Shown: positions 27,511-39,474 of the stretch, one piece after another
How positions within the stretch are numbered: the first letter of the stretch is position 1
Layout of the letters: each line of letters begins with the position of its first letter
Source of the DNA: Cupriavidus pauculus
GTDB lineage: Bacteria; Pseudomonadota; Gammaproteobacteria; Burkholderiales; Burkholderiaceae
Reading direction: 5' to 3'
Assembly: GCF_002858765.1 (NCBI RefSeq)
Contig: NZ_PJRP01000001.1
Location: 276,742-340,741, forward strand
Length of the DNA stretch: 64,000 nt
The notes under the pieces: generated by a model
Told to the model about the DNA's origin: nothing
The model's input: the letters and a program-made list of their open reading frames with translations, nothing else
Databases searched by the model: none
Program-made: the position numbers and the translations under genes

Positions 27511-29010
27511 TCAGGCCGGACGGCGCAGGTGCCAGTCGGTGGCCTGCTGGAACGCATGGGCCACCTGCAGCAGGCGGGCTTCGTCGAAGTAGTTGCCGAT
27601 GATCTGCAGGCCCACGGGCATGTTGGCGTCGCCAAAGCCGGCCGGCACGCTCATGCCGGGCAGGCCGGCCAGGCTGGTGGACAGCGTGAAGATGTCGGCC
27701 AGGTACATCTGCACCGGGTCGGCGGTCTTCTCGCCCAGCTTCCAGGCCACGCTCGGCGCCACCGGGCCCATGATCACGTCGCACTCGGCAAACGCGCGCT
27801 GGAAATCGTCGGCGATGATGCGGCGGATCTTCTGCGCCTGCAGATAGTACGCATCGTAATAACCGTGCGACAGCACATACGTGCCCACCATGATGCGGCG
27901 CTTCACTTCCGGGCCGAAGCCTTCGGCGCGGCTCTTCTTGTACATGTCGAGCAGGTCGCGGTATTCGGCGGCGCGGTGGCCGTAGCGCACGCCGTCGAAA
28001 CGCGACAGGTTCGACGAAGCCTCTGCCGGCGCGATGATGTAGTACACCGGGATCGACAGTTCGGTCTTCGGCAGCGATACGTCCACCAGCGTGGCGCCGA
28101 GCTTTTCATACTCGGCCAGCGCGGCGCGCACGGTCTTTTCCACGTCGGCGGACAGGCCCTTGCCGAAATACTCGCGCGGCAGGCCGATGCGCAGGCCGGC
28201 CAGCGGCTTGTCGGCGCTGGCGCCGGCGCGCGGCTGGCCCAGCAGGCGCGTGAAATCCTCGTCCACGCCGCCCAGTTCCGGCGTCAGGCTGGTGGAATCC
28301 TTCGCGTCGAAGCCGGCCATGCCGTTGAGCAGCATGGCGCAGTCTTCGGCCGTATGGGCCATCGGGCCGCCCTGGTCCAGCGACGACGCGAACGCGATCA
28401 TGCCGTAGCGCGACACGCGGCCATACGTCGGCTTGATGCCGGTGATGCCCGAGAACGACGCCGGCTGGCGGATCGAGCCGCCGGTGTCGGTGCCGGTGGC
28501 GGCCGGTGCCAGGCCCGCGGCCACGGCAGCGGCCGAGCCGCCCGACGAGCCGCCCGGCACGCGGTTGGTGTCCCACGGGTTGCGCACCACGCCCTGGTAC
28601 GAATTCTCGTTGGACGAACCCATCGCGAATTCGTCCATGTTGGTCTTGCCCAGCGTGACCATGCCGGCGGCGCCCAGGCGCTCCACCACGGTGGCGTCGA
28701 ACGGGCTTTCGTAGTTGGCCAGCATCTTCGAGCCGGCGGTGGACTTCCAGCCGCGCGTCACGAAGACGTCCTTGTGGGCGATGGGCACGCCGGTCAGCGG
28801 CGTGGCCTGGCCGTTGGCGCGGCGCTCGTCGGCGGCGCGGGCCTGCGCCAGGGTCAGGTCGGGGTTGACGTCGACAAAGGCGTTCAGGCTTTTGGCGGCG
28901 TCGATGCGGGCCAGGTAGTCGCGGGCGAGTTCCTCGGCGGAGACGGAACGGGCGGCCAGCGCATCGGCAATCTGGCGCAGCGAGGTCTGGTGATCAGCGG
29001 AAAAGGTCAT
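27511..29010 (-). CDS. gatA: Asp-tRNA(Asn)/Glu-tRNA(Gln) amidotransferase subunit GatA
   Basis: 499-residue amidase-signature enzyme that hydrolyses glutamine to supply ammonia to GatB. The Ser-cisSer-Lys triad is visible: K80 in GVPIAHKD, and the two serines in the [13 protein letters not shown] and [13 protein letters not shown] blocks. Length is as usual. It follows gatC by 52 bases and is followed by a lipoprotein gene instead of gatB. Confidence 0.97.
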   Translation of the reverse strand: MTFSADHQTSLRQIADALAARSVSAEELARDYLARIDAAKSLNAFVDVNPDLTLAQARAADERRANGQATPLTGVPIAHKDVFVTRGWKSTAGSKMLANYESPFDATVVERLGAAGMVTLGKTNMDEFAMGSSNENSYQGVVRNPWDTNRVPGGSSGGSAAAVAAGLAPAATGTDTGGSIRQPASFSGITGIKPTYGRVSRYGMIAFASSLDQGGPMAHTAEDCAMLLNGMAGFDAKDSTSLTPELGGVDEDFTRLLGQPRAGASADKPLAGLRIGLPREYFGKGLSADVEKTVRAALAEYEKLGATLVDVSLPKTELSIPVYYIIAPAEASSNLSRFDGVRYGHRAAEYRDLLDMYKKSRAEGFGPEVKRRIMVGTYVLSHGYYDAYYLQAQKIRRIIADDFQRAFAECDVIMGPVAPSVAWKLGEKTADPVQMYLADIFTLSTSLAGLPGMSVPAGFGDANMPVGLQIIGNYFDEARLLQVAHAFQQATDWHLRRPA

Positions 29011-29062
29011 ATCGGATCGGATGGCGTCTGGATGGGCGACAGGGCAGGGCAGCGCGCTGCCG

Positions 29063-29362
29063 TCACTCGATGACCTTGGGCACCAGGTACAGGCCGTTCT
29101 CGGTGGCCGGGGCGGGGCGCTGGTAGTCCACGCGGCGGTCGGACTCGGTCACGGCGTCGTCGCGCAGGCGCTGGGCGATGTCGCGCACGGCCGACAGCGG
29201 GTGGGCCAGCGGCTCGATGCCGGTGGTGTCCACCGCCTGCATCTGCGCCACCAGGGAGAAAAAGTTGTTCAGCTGCACAAGCGTATGCTCGGCCTCGGCA
29301 TCGCTGGTTTCGATGCGGGCCAGGTGCGCGATGCGCTTGACGTCGGAAAGTTCGAGAGCCAT
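29063..29362 (-). CDS. gatC: Asp-tRNA(Asn)/Glu-tRNA(Gln) amidotransferase subunit GatC
   Basis: 99-residue GatC, which stabilises the GatA-GatB complex. Typical start [18 protein letters not shown] and the [26 protein letters not shown] region are seen. First gene of the gat unit, diverging from mreB across an 842-base gap. Confidence 0.95.
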   Translation of the reverse strand: MALELSDVKRIAHLARIETSDAEAEHTLVQLNNFFSLVAQMQAVDTTGIEPLAHPLSAVRDIAQRLRDDAVTESDRRVDYQRPAPATENGLYLVPKVIE

Positions 29363-31248
<1,886 letters not shown>

Positions 31249-31386
31249 TACGAGGCAGGGACGATGGTGACCTGCGTCGCCGTGTCCCCGCGCCCTTTGA
31301 TGTCTTCCCCCGCCAGCCCGGACCGACATGCCCCGCAAGGGGCGTGCGGACGCGCTGGCGGAATGGTTTCGCCTGCGCACCGGTAA

Positions 31387-32385
31387 ATGGATTACTCTCC
31401 ACCGCCGCTCTTCAAGCAAGGCACATCCGCCGTTGCCCGTCTGGTCGTCTTCGTGGCGATCGCGCTGGCGCTGCTGATTGTCGACGCGCGCTTTGACGCC
31501 ATGCGCGTCGCGCGCCAGGTGGCCGCCACCGTCCTCATGCCGGTAGAACGCCTGGTGCTGGTGCCGCGCGACGCACTGCGCGGCGTGTTCGACTACACCC
31601 AGTCCTCGGTCACGCTGGCCAATGAAAACCGCGAACTGCGCCGCAGCGCGGTGGAGCAGGCCAACGCGTCCGTGCACCAGGCCCAGCTCGAAGCCGAGAA
31701 CAACCAGCTGCGCAAGCTGCTGAACCTGCAGCAGCAGTCGGCCACGCCGGTCACGGCCGCCGAAATCCTCTACGACGCCCGCGACCCGTATAGCCAGCGC
31801 ATCGTTATCGACCATGGCAGCACGCAAGGGCTGCGCGCCGGCTATCCGGTGATTGACGAGCGCGGCGTGATCGGACAGGTCACGCGCGTGTCGCCGTTCC
31901 AGTCCGAAGTGACGCTGCTGACCGACAAGGACCAGGCCATTCCCGTGCAGGTGGTGCGAAACGGCCTGCGCAGCGTGGCGTTCGGCGGCTCGCGTGCCGG
32001 GTTGCTGGACCTGCGGTTCATGGCCGCGTCGGCCGATCTGCAGCAGGGCGACCTGCTGGTGACGTCCGGCCTGGACGGCACCTACCCGCCGGGCCTGCCC
32101 GTGGCGAAGATCGTCCAGATCGAGCGCAAGGCGGACACGGCATTCTCGCGCGTGTACTGCGAACCCGTGGCTGGCGTGCGCTCGCATCGCCAACTGCTGG
32201 TGGTGCGCTACGAGTCCGGCCTTGGCCCGCGCCCGCAGGAAGAATCCGCCCCGACCAAGGCCGAGCGGGGCGCCCGTTCGGCGGCCGCGCGCGCTGGTGC
32301 GGAGCAGAAGGCGGCTGACAAGGCCGCTGACAAGCCTGCCGAGAAGGCCACCGACAAGCAGAAATCCCCGGAGCGTTCCCAGTGA
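31387..32385 (+). CDS. mreC: Rod shape-determining protein MreC
   Basis: 332 residues: one N-terminal transmembrane helix (about 18-38), a coiled coil (about 75-110) and the periplasmic beta domain. MreC links MreB, MreD and PBP2 in the elongasome. After about residue 280 there is a charged, low-complexity Ala/Lys/Asp tail (AADKAADKPAEKATDKQ), longer than in E. coli. The stop overlaps the mreD start (GTGA). A 138-base gap separates it from mreB. Confidence 0.95.
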   Translation: MDYSPPPLFKQGTSAVARLVVFVAIALALLIVDARFDAMRVARQVAATVLMPVERLVLVPRDALRGVFDYTQSSVTLANENRELRRSAVEQANASVHQAQLEAENNQLRKLLNLQQQSATPVTAAEILYDARDPYSQRIVIDHGSTQGLRAGYPVIDERGVIGQVTRVSPFQSEVTLLTDKDQAIPVQVVRNGLRSVAFGGSRAGLLDLRFMAASADLQQGDLLVTSGLDGTYPPGLPVAKIVQIERKADTAFSRVYCEPVAGVRSHRQLLVVRYESGLGPRPQEESAPTKAERGARSAAARAGAEQKAADKAADKPAEKATDKQKSPERSQ

Positions 32386-32894
32386 CGACATCCCAATACC
32401 TGCTGCGACCGGTCAATCCCGCGTTTATCGCGCTGACCTTCGTGCTGGCCTTCCTGTGGAACCTGATGCCCTGGGGCACCACGCTGTGGATCCCGGACAT
32501 GGTGGCGCTGGTGCTGGTGTTCTGGAACATCCACCAGCCGCGCAAGGTGGGCATGGGCGTGGCGTTTTTGCTAGGCCTGCTGATGGACGTGCATGATGCG
32601 CGCCTGCTGGGCGAGCACGCACTGGCCTACACGCTGCTGGCGTACTTTGCGATCACGATCCACCGCCGCGTGCTGTGGTTCTCGGTCTACACGCAGGCGC
32701 TGCATGTGATGCCGCTGCTGTTCATCACCCATGCCGTGCCGGTGGTGATCCGCCTGGCGATGGGTGCGCCGCTGCCGGGCTGGCAGCTGCTGGTGGCGCC
32801 CGTGATCGAAGCCGTGCTCTGGCCGATGGCCACCGCATTGCTGCTGGCGCCGCAGCGCCGCTCGGCCGACATCGACGAGACGCGCCCGATCTAG
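32382..32894 (+). CDS. mreD: Rod shape-determining protein MreD
   Basis: 170-residue inner-membrane protein with five to six hydrophobic helices; motifs WNLMPWGTTLWIPDM and GLLMDVHDARLLGEHAL are typical of MreD. GTG start at 32382 overlapping the mreC stop by four bases. It works with MreC in the elongasome. Confidence 0.94.
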   Translation: MTTSQYLLRPVNPAFIALTFVLAFLWNLMPWGTTLWIPDMVALVLVFWNIHQPRKVGMGVAFLLGLLMDVHDARLLGEHALAYTLLAYFAITIHRRVLWFSVYTQALHVMPLLFITHAVPVVIRLAMGAPLPGWQLLVAPVIEAVLWPMATALLLAPQRRSADIDETRPI

Positions 32895-32938
32895 CCCTTC
32901 ATCCTCCCTGACACCGCCACGCCGCCCGCAGTACCGCC

Positions 32939-35305
32939 ATGACCGAAATTCGCAACGTCGAACTGGAAATCGGCCGCTTCCGCATCCGCGTGGCGGCCGC
33001 CGCCCTGTTCACGGTCATCTGCTTTGGCCTGCTGCTCTCCCGCTTCCTGTGGCTGCAGTGGTACAAGCACGACCAGTACTCGGCCAAGGCCGAGGACAAC
33101 CGTATCTCCGTGGCGCCGATCGAGCCGAACCGCGGCATCATCATGGACCGCAACGGGGTGATCCTGGCGCGCAACTATTCCGCGTACACGCTGGAAGTCA
33201 CGCCGTCCAAGCTGACCGATACGCTCGACAACACGATTGACGAACTGGCCAAGCTAGTTGATATCCAGCCGCGCGACCGTCGTCGTTTCAAACGCGTGCT
33301 GGAGGAATCGCGCAGCTTTGAAAGCCTGCCGATCCGCAGCCAGCTGACCGACGAGGAAGTGGCCAAGTTCTCGGCGCAGCGCTTCCGCTTTCCCGGGGTG
33401 GACGTGCGTGCGCGCCTGTTCCGCCAGTACCCGCTGGGCGAGTCGGCCAGCCACGTGGTGGGCTACCTGGGCCGTATCTCGCAGCGCGACCAGGAGCGGA
33501 TCGAGGCGATGGACGAGGCCAACGACGCCGACCCCGCCAAGTACGATCCGCGCCGCGATGCCGATAACTACAAGGGCACCAGCTACATCGGCAAGATCGG
33601 CCTGGAACAGAGCTACGAGACCGAACTGCACGGGCTGACCGGCTTCGAGGAAGTGGAAGTCAGTGCCGGTGGGCGTCCGATTCGTACTTTGTCCACGTCG
33701 CCGGCCACGCCGGGCAACAACCTGATCCTGTCGCTGGACATCCGTCTGCAGCAATTGGCGGAACAGCTATTTGGCGACCGCCGCGGCGCGCTGGTGGCCA
33801 TCGAGCCGGAAACCGGCGACATTCTGGCCTTCGTCTCGAAGCCGACCTTCGACCCGAACCTGTTCGTCGAAGGGATTGATTCCAAGACCTGGGACGAGCT
33901 CAACGGCTCGCCCGACAAGCCGCTGCTGAACCGGCCGCTGCGGGGCACTTATCCGCCGGGCTCCACGTACAAGCCGTTCATGGCGCTGGCCGCGCTGACC
34001 ACGGGCAAGCGCACGGCGGCCTGGGGCATGCACGATCCGGGCTTCTTCACGCTGGGCAACCACACGTTCCGCGACGACAAGCCGGGCGGCCACGGCTGGG
34101 TGGACATGCAGGCGTCGATCGTGCAGTCGTGCGATACCTACTATTACGCACTGGCGCGCGACATGGGCGTCAATGCGATCCACGATTTCATGAAGCCGCT
34201 GGGCTTCGGCCAGATCACGGGCATCGACATCGAGGGCGAAAGCCGGGGCATCCTGCCGTCCACGGACTGGAAGCGCAAGGCCTACCGCAAGCCCGAGCAG
34301 CAGAAGTGGTATGACGGCGAGACCATCTCGCTGGGCATCGGCCAGGGCTACAACAGCTTCACGATCCTGCAGCTCGCCAATGCGGTGTCGATCCTGGTCA
34401 ACAACGGCGTGGCGATGAAGCCTCACCTAGTGAAGGCCGTCGAGGATTCGGTCAACCGCAAGCGCTCGCTGACCGTGCCCAAGGAAAGTTACCGGCTGCC
34501 GCTCAAGCAGGCCGATATCGACGTGATCAAGCGCGCCATGGTCGCGGTGACGCACAACGGTACGGCGGCGCGGGTGTTTGCCGGCGCGGCCTACGAGTCG
34601 GCGGGCAAGACCGGTACGGCCCAGACCTATACGCTGGGCAAGAACGAGAAGTACAACCACCACGCGATCGACGAGCGCAAGCGCGACCACTCGCTGTACA
34701 CGGCATTCGCGCCGGCCGACCACCCGAAGATCGCGCTGGCGCTGATCGTCGAGAACGCCGGCTTTGGCGCCGCCGTGGCCGCGCCGATCGCCCGCAAGGT
34801 GATGGATTACTACCTGCTGCGCAAGTGGCCCGAGGAACTGCAGGCCACCGCGCCGCCGCCCGACGAAGCACTGCGCGCCGGCAACCGCCCGCCGGTTGAC
34901 ACCCCGAGCGTGTTCACCACGGGCGATACGGCCAATGCGGCAACGGCAACCGTGATGCAGACCGCACCGCCCGTGGTGGCCGGGGCTTCGGCCGCGGCCG
35001 CGAGCACACCGGGCGCCAGCGCCGTGGCGGCGGCTTCCGTGCCGGTGCCGGCAGCCAGGTCGGCATCCGATTCGATTGCCGTGCAGCTCGATCCGGCCGC
35101 CATCGCGCCGGCATCGGCCGTGGCCACGCTTGACGACCGCATGCTGCAGGCACTGGGCCACAGCAAGCCACCGGCCTCGGCACCCAAGGCGCCCGCGCCG
35201 CACGCCGTACCGGCATCCGCGCCGGCCCCGGCACCGCGCAACCGGCCGGCCAAGTCCGCCAACCTTGCCCAGGCCGATGCGGCCGGCAAACCTGTTTCAG
35301 ATTAA
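32939..35305 (+). CDS. mrdA: Penicillin-binding protein 2 (elongasome transpeptidase)
   Basis: 788-residue class B PBP that cross-links lateral-wall peptidoglycan. It has an N-terminal anchor helix (about 18-40), the dimerisation domain, and a transpeptidase domain with S342-T-Y-K345 (active-site serine), SCDTYYYAL (SxN-like block) and GKTGTAQ. After about residue 635 there is an Ala/Pro/Val-rich low-complexity tail of some 150 residues that E. coli PBP2 (633) lacks. The stop lies inside the ribosome site of rodA. Confidence 0.95.
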   Translation: MTEIRNVELEIGRFRIRVAAAALFTVICFGLLLSRFLWLQWYKHDQYSAKAEDNRISVAPIEPNRGIIMDRNGVILARNYSAYTLEVTPSKLTDTLDNTIDELAKLVDIQPRDRRRFKRVLEESRSFESLPIRSQLTDEEVAKFSAQRFRFPGVDVRARLFRQYPLGESASHVVGYLGRISQRDQERIEAMDEANDADPAKYDPRRDADNYKGTSYIGKIGLEQSYETELHGLTGFEEVEVSAGGRPIRTLSTSPATPGNNLILSLDIRLQQLAEQLFGDRRGALVAIEPETGDILAFVSKPTFDPNLFVEGIDSKTWDELNGSPDKPLLNRPLRGTYPPGSTYKPFMALAALTTGKRTAAWGMHDPGFFTLGNHTFRDDKPGGHGWVDMQASIVQSCDTYYYALARDMGVNAIHDFMKPLGFGQITGIDIEGESRGILPSTDWKRKAYRKPEQQKWYDGETISLGIGQGYNSFTILQLANAVSILVNNGVAMKPHLVKAVEDSVNRKRSLTVPKESYRLPLKQADIDVIKRAMVAVTHNGTAARVFAGAAYESAGKTGTAQTYTLGKNEKYNHHAIDERKRDHSLYTAFAPADHPKIALALIVENAGFGAAVAAPIARKVMDYYLLRKWPEELQATAPPPDEALRAGNRPPVDTPSVFTTGDTANAATATVMQTAPPVVAGASAAAASTPGASAVAAASVPVPAARSASDSIAVQLDPAAIAPASAVATLDDRMLQALGHSKPPASAPKAPAPHAVPASAPAPAPRNRPAKSANLAQADAAGKPVSD

Positions 35306-35317
35306 AGGAGACGCGCC

Positions 35318-36460
35318 ATGGACAAACGCCGCGCCCTTTCCGCGATCAAGACCGCCCTGACCGGCTTCGACAAGCCGCTGGCCCTGATCGTCTTTCTGCT
35401 ATTCGCCACGGGCATCGTGGCGCTGTATTCGGCCGCGATCGACATGCCGGGCCGCGTGGAAGACCAGCTGCGCAACATCCTGCTGTCATACGTTGTGATG
35501 ATAGTGATCGCCTACATGCCAACCCAGCTGCTGATGCGGATCGCCGTGCCGCTCTATACAGTCGGGGTGGCGCTGCTGGTCGCCGTGGCCATGTTCGGGC
35601 TGATCCGCAAGGGGGCCCGCCGGTGGCTGAACGTGGGCATGGTGATCCAGCCGTCGGAGATCATGAAGATCTCGATGCCGCTGATGCTGGCGTGGTACTT
35701 CCAGAAGCGGGAAGGGGTGATCCGATGGTTCGACTTCGTCGTGGCGTTGATCATCCTGGGCGTGCCGGTGGGCCTGATCGCCAAGCAGCCTGACCTGGGC
35801 ACCGGCCTGCTGGTGCTGGCCGCCGGCCTGTACGTGATCTATTTCGCCGGGCTGTCGTGGAAGATCATCCTGCCGCTGCTGGGCGCGGGCGTCGTGGCGA
35901 TTACGCTGCTGATCAGCTATGAAAGCCAGATCTGCGCGCCGGGCGTGAGCTGGCCCGTCCTGCACGATTACCAGCAGCACCGCGTGTGCACGCTGCTGGA
36001 CCCCACCACCGACCCGCTGGGCAAGGGCTTCCATACGATCCAGTCGATCATCGCGATCGGCTCGGGCGGCGTGACCGGCAAGGGCTGGCTCAAGGGCACG
36101 CAGACCCACCTGGAATTCATCCCCGAAAAGCACACCGACTTCATCTTTGCGGTGTTTTCGGAGGAGTTCGGCTTAATCGGCAATGCCGTGCTGCTGGTGC
36201 TGTACCTGCTGCTGATCTTCCGCGGACTTTATATTGCGGCCAACGCGCCGACATTGTTCTCGCGGCTGCTGGCCGGCTCGATCACGCTGATCTTCTTCAC
36301 CTACGCCTTCGTGAACATGGGCATGGTGAGCGGGATCCTGCCCGTGGTGGGCGTGCCGCTGCCGCTGTTGAGTTATGGCGGTACGGCATTGGTGACGCTG
36401 GGCATGGGGATCGGCATCCTGATGAGCATTTCGCGACAGAAGCGGCTCATTCAGACCTGA
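35318..36460 (+). CDS. rodA: Peptidoglycan glycosyltransferase RodA
   Basis: 380-residue SEDS-family polymerase of the rod complex, with about ten transmembrane helices. It polymerises lipid II together with PBP2. The SEDS blocks RRWLNVGMVIQPSEIMK, KQPDLGTG, EKHTDFIFAVFSEEFG and PLPLLSYGG are all present. An AAGGAG (35305-35310) that overlaps the mrdA stop precedes ATG 35318 by seven bases. Last gene of the mre-mrd operon. Confidence 0.97.
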   Translation: MDKRRALSAIKTALTGFDKPLALIVFLLFATGIVALYSAAIDMPGRVEDQLRNILLSYVVMIVIAYMPTQLLMRIAVPLYTVGVALLVAVAMFGLIRKGARRWLNVGMVIQPSEIMKISMPLMLAWYFQKREGVIRWFDFVVALIILGVPVGLIAKQPDLGTGLLVLAAGLYVIYFAGLSWKIILPLLGAGVVAITLLISYESQICAPGVSWPVLHDYQQHRVCTLLDPTTDPLGKGFHTIQSIIAIGSGGVTGKGWLKGTQTHLEFIPEKHTDFIFAVFSEEFGLIGNAVLLVLYLLLIFRGLYIAANAPTLFSRLLAGSITLIFFTYAFVNMGMVSGILPVVGVPLPLLSYGGTALVTLGMGIGILMSISRQKRLIQT

Positions 36461-36523
36461 CCCGCTTCGCGCCAACGTCACTTTGCTACACTGCCAACCG
36501 AAAAATCTTATCGGTAGAAGCTT

Positions 36524-37195
36524 ATGAACGCCCAGGACGTCGCCGCTTATCTGCAGAGCAACCCGCAGTTCTTTGAGGACCATGCCGAACTGCTGGCCAC
36601 GGTGCAACTGACCAGTCCACACAGCCACCGCGCTGTGTCGCTGCAGGAGCGCCAGATGGAAATCCTGCGCGAGAAGAACAAGGGTCTGGAATTGAAGCTG
36701 GCCGATCTGGTTCGGCACGGCCACGAGAACGACCGCACGCAGCAGCGCATGCACGCCTGGCAGCTGCGCCTGCTGGCCGAGGCCGATTCGCACGCGCTGC
36801 CGTACGCGGTGCAGGACGGCCTGCAGCAGGTGTTCGATGTGCCGGCCGTGGCGCTGCGCCTGTGGAACGTGGGCGAAGCGTTCGCGCATATCGAAGTGGC
36901 CCAGGGTGCCAGCGACGATCTGCGCCTGTTTGCCGAAGGCCTGCGCGCGCCGTACTGCGGCGCCAACAGCGGCTTCGAGGCCGCCAGCCTGCTGGAGCGC
37001 GATGACATCGCGTCGCTGGCCATGGTGACGCTGCGCGTGCCGGCCCGCCCCGGCGACGAAGGCCCGGGCGCCGCATTTGGCCTGCTGGTGCTGGGTTCGT
37101 CCGAGCCGCGCCGCTTCCACGAAGGCATGGGCACCGCCTACCTGGCGCAGATTGGCGAAGTGGCCGGCGCGGCCCTGAACCGCCTGCGCGACTGA
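36524..37195 (+). CDS. DUF484 family protein
   Basis: 223 residues. The N-terminus (NAQDVAAYLQSNPQFFEDHAELLATVQL) is the DUF484 signature, followed by a coiled-coil stretch with QERQMEILREKNKGLELKLADL and a GAF-like fold. Function unknown; DUF484 genes commonly stand just before xerC, as here (16 bases). It may share a transcript with xerC. A possible promoter lies in the 63-base gap after rodA. Confidence 0.9.
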   Translation: MNAQDVAAYLQSNPQFFEDHAELLATVQLTSPHSHRAVSLQERQMEILREKNKGLELKLADLVRHGHENDRTQQRMHAWQLRLLAEADSHALPYAVQDGLQQVFDVPAVALRLWNVGEAFAHIEVAQGASDDLRLFAEGLRAPYCGANSGFEAASLLERDDIASLAMVTLRVPARPGDEGPGAAFGLLVLGSSEPRRFHEGMGTAYLAQIGEVAGAALNRLRD

Positions 37196-37211
37196 ATCGC
37201 GTCCTGCCGCC

Positions 37212-38327
37212 ATGCGCAAGCGCCAGCCGGGCAAGGATGAGGCCACGACGGCCACACCGGGCACCCCGGACACCGCCGAGGTGCCCAGGCCGGCCCCCGA
37301 TCCGCTGGTGCTGCACTACCTGGACTGGCTGGCCACCAATCGCAAGCTGGCCGATCATACGCTGACCAGCTACGCGCACGATCTGTCCGTGCTGCAGGAA
37401 TCGGCCATGCGCTTTGCCGCAGGCGTGCCGCTGCTGTCGCTGGAAACCCGCCATATCCGATCTTTCGCCGCCCGCCTGCATGGCAGCGGGCTGTCGGCGC
37501 GCACCATCGCGCGCACGCTGTCCGGCTGGCGCGGCTTCTACCTGTGGGCGGCGCGGCACGGCCATGGCGTGACCGCCAATCCGGTGGATGGGGTGCGGGC
37601 GCCCAAGCGCGGGCAGCCGCTGCCCAAGGCGCTGTCGGTGGAGCACGCGGTGGCGCTGGTGGCGCACCGGCGCGGCGACACGACCGAAGCCATCCGCGAC
37701 CAGGCCGTATTCGAGCTGTTCTATTCCAGCGGGCTGCGGCTGTCGGAACTGATCCAGCTCGATGTGCGCTATACCGAGGACGGCGACTACCGGTCGGCCG
37801 GCTGGCTAGATCTGAAGGGTGCCGAGGTGACGGTGATCGGCAAGGGATCGCGCCGCCGGACGGTGCCCGTGGGCAGCAAGGCGCTGGCGGCGCTGAAGAC
37901 CTGGCTGGAGGTTCGCGAGACGCTGCTGCGCCCCGGGGCCTTGCCGGAGGACCAGCACGCGCTGTTCCTGGGCACGCGTGGCAAGCGGCTGTCGGGCAGT
38001 ACGGTGCAGACGCGCATCAAGCAGCAGGCGCTGGCCGCTGGCGTGCCGGCCAACGTGCATCCCCATATGCTGCGGCATTCGTTCGCCACGCATGTGCTGC
38101 AGTCGTCGGGCGACCTGCGCGCGGTGCAGGAGATGCTGGGCCACGTGAGCATCACCACCACGCAGGTCTATACGTCGCTCGATTTCCAGCACCTGGCCAA
38201 GGTCTACGACCAGGCCCATCCGCGAGCCGGTCGCGCGAAAAAAAGCGTACCCGGATCAGCGCCTGCGAGGGCCGATGGCACCGACCACGCCGGCGGCACC
38301 GACAGCGAAGACCCCACAGACCGCTAG
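37212..38327 (+). CDS. xerC: Site-specific tyrosine recombinase XerC
   Basis: 371 residues. With XerD it resolves chromosome dimers at dif near the terminus. The catalytic set is complete: R176 (GLRLSEL), K211 (GKGSRRR), H285 and R288 (HMLRHSF), H311 (LGHVS) and nucleophile Y320. A core-binding SAM-like domain spans about 28-125. An extra polar N-terminus of about 25 residues and a Lys/Asp-rich C-tail (about 335-371) extend it beyond E. coli XerC (298). Its stop codon shares a CTAG with the stop of the convergent LysR gene. Confidence 0.94.
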   Translation: MRKRQPGKDEATTATPGTPDTAEVPRPAPDPLVLHYLDWLATNRKLADHTLTSYAHDLSVLQESAMRFAAGVPLLSLETRHIRSFAARLHGSGLSARTIARTLSGWRGFYLWAARHGHGVTANPVDGVRAPKRGQPLPKALSVEHAVALVAHRRGDTTEAIRDQAVFELFYSSGLRLSELIQLDVRYTEDGDYRSAGWLDLKGAEVTVIGKGSRRRTVPVGSKALAALKTWLEVRETLLRPGALPEDQHALFLGTRGKRLSGSTVQTRIKQQALAAGVPANVHPHMLRHSFATHVLQSSGDLRAVQEMLGHVSITTTQVYTSLDFQHLAKVYDQAHPRAGRAKKSVPGSAPARADGTDHAGGTDSEDPTDR

Positions 38328-39280
38328 GTCCACTGCGAGAGAATATTCCGGAAGCGCTCCATCTCGGGCAGCAACCAATTCCGGAACGCCTGCACCTTCG
38401 GCGTGGCCAGGCTGGCGTGGGTGCAGACGAAATGCAGCAGCCACGGGCACGGAATGCTCACGTCGAACAGGCGCACCACGCGGCCCGACAACAGGTCGTT
38501 ATAGGCCAGCGACGACCGGATCAGCGCAATGCCCTGGCCTTCGGCCGCTGCCTGCAGCAGCAGCGACGAATCCTGCATCATCAGGCCCTTGGTCGGCTCG
38601 GGCCAGGCCAGTCCGGCCGCCTCGAACCACGGCTTCCACGGATCGCCTTCGCCGCGCAGCAGCGGCATGCCGGCCATATGCGCGGGCTGCTCGGGCAGGC
38701 GCCCGCCATTGAAATTGGGGCTGCAGACGGGGAAGAACACATCGTCCAGCAGGCGCTCGACATAGAGGCCCGGGTACTGGCCGCCGCCCATGCGCAGCGC
38801 CACGTCCACTTCCTCATTGGCAAAGTCCACGAGCGAGTTCGACGACAGCAGCTCGACATCGAATTCCGGATGCTGCTCGATGAAGCTGCCGATGCGCGGC
38901 GTGAGCCAGCGGGCGGCAAACGACGGCATGGTGCTGATGGTCAGCCGCTTCTCGCGGTTGCCGGCCTGCAGTGCTCGCGTGGCGTCGGCAATCTGCAGCA
39001 GCGCGTCGCGCACGCGTTCGGCGTAAAGCCGGCCGTTCGCGGTCAGCATCACGCGCTTGCCGCGCCGCTCGAACAGCGGCTGGCCTAGTTCTTCCTCCAA
39101 AGCCCGAATCTGGTGACTGACCGCGCCGTGGGTGACGAACAACTCCGCCGCGGCGCGCGAGAAGCTCTCGTGACGGGCCGCGGCCTCGAACGTGCGCAAT
39201 GCGGCCAGCGCCGGCAGGCGCGGGAATTCGCGTTTCCAGCTACGGGGATCGTCCGGGTTCCAGGCACCGCTCCAGACCAT
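38324..39280 (-). CDS. LysR family transcriptional regulator (GcvA-like)
   Basis: 318 residues. The winged HTH (about 24-80: LAALRTFEAAARHESFSRAAAELFVTHGAVSHQI) is followed by a type-2 periplasmic-binding-like effector domain. The DNA-binding part resembles GcvA-type regulators. It diverges from the DUF2917 gene, its likely target, across a 194-base gap that contains CGGGGTC (39345-39351) and GACCCCG (39374-39380) as separated arms. Its last bases overlap xerC (38324-38327). Effector unknown. Confidence 0.9.
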   Translation of the reverse strand: MVWSGAWNPDDPRSWKREFPRLPALAALRTFEAAARHESFSRAAAELFVTHGAVSHQIRALEEELGQPLFERRGKRVMLTANGRLYAERVRDALLQIADATRALQAGNREKRLTISTMPSFAARWLTPRIGSFIEQHPEFDVELLSSNSLVDFANEEVDVALRMGGGQYPGLYVERLLDDVFFPVCSPNFNGGRLPEQPAHMAGMPLLRGEGDPWKPWFEAAGLAWPEPTKGLMMQDSSLLLQAAAEGQGIALIRSSLAYNDLLSGRVVRLFDVSIPCPWLLHFVCTHASLATPKVQAFRNWLLPEMERFRNILSQWT

Positions 39281-39474
39281 GATGGACCTCGTCTATGTGA
39301 GATGAACTAACAAGACACAAGAATATATATCGTTTTGCCAGCGCCGGGGTCATCACTAGAATTCACTTCACCGGACCCCGCCAAACAAAGCCCTGAACTG
39401 TTCTGGTCCAACGACCAAGCCAGTTCCGGCCATTCCGACAACACGGTGGGCCCCGGACTCACGGAGAAGCCATC

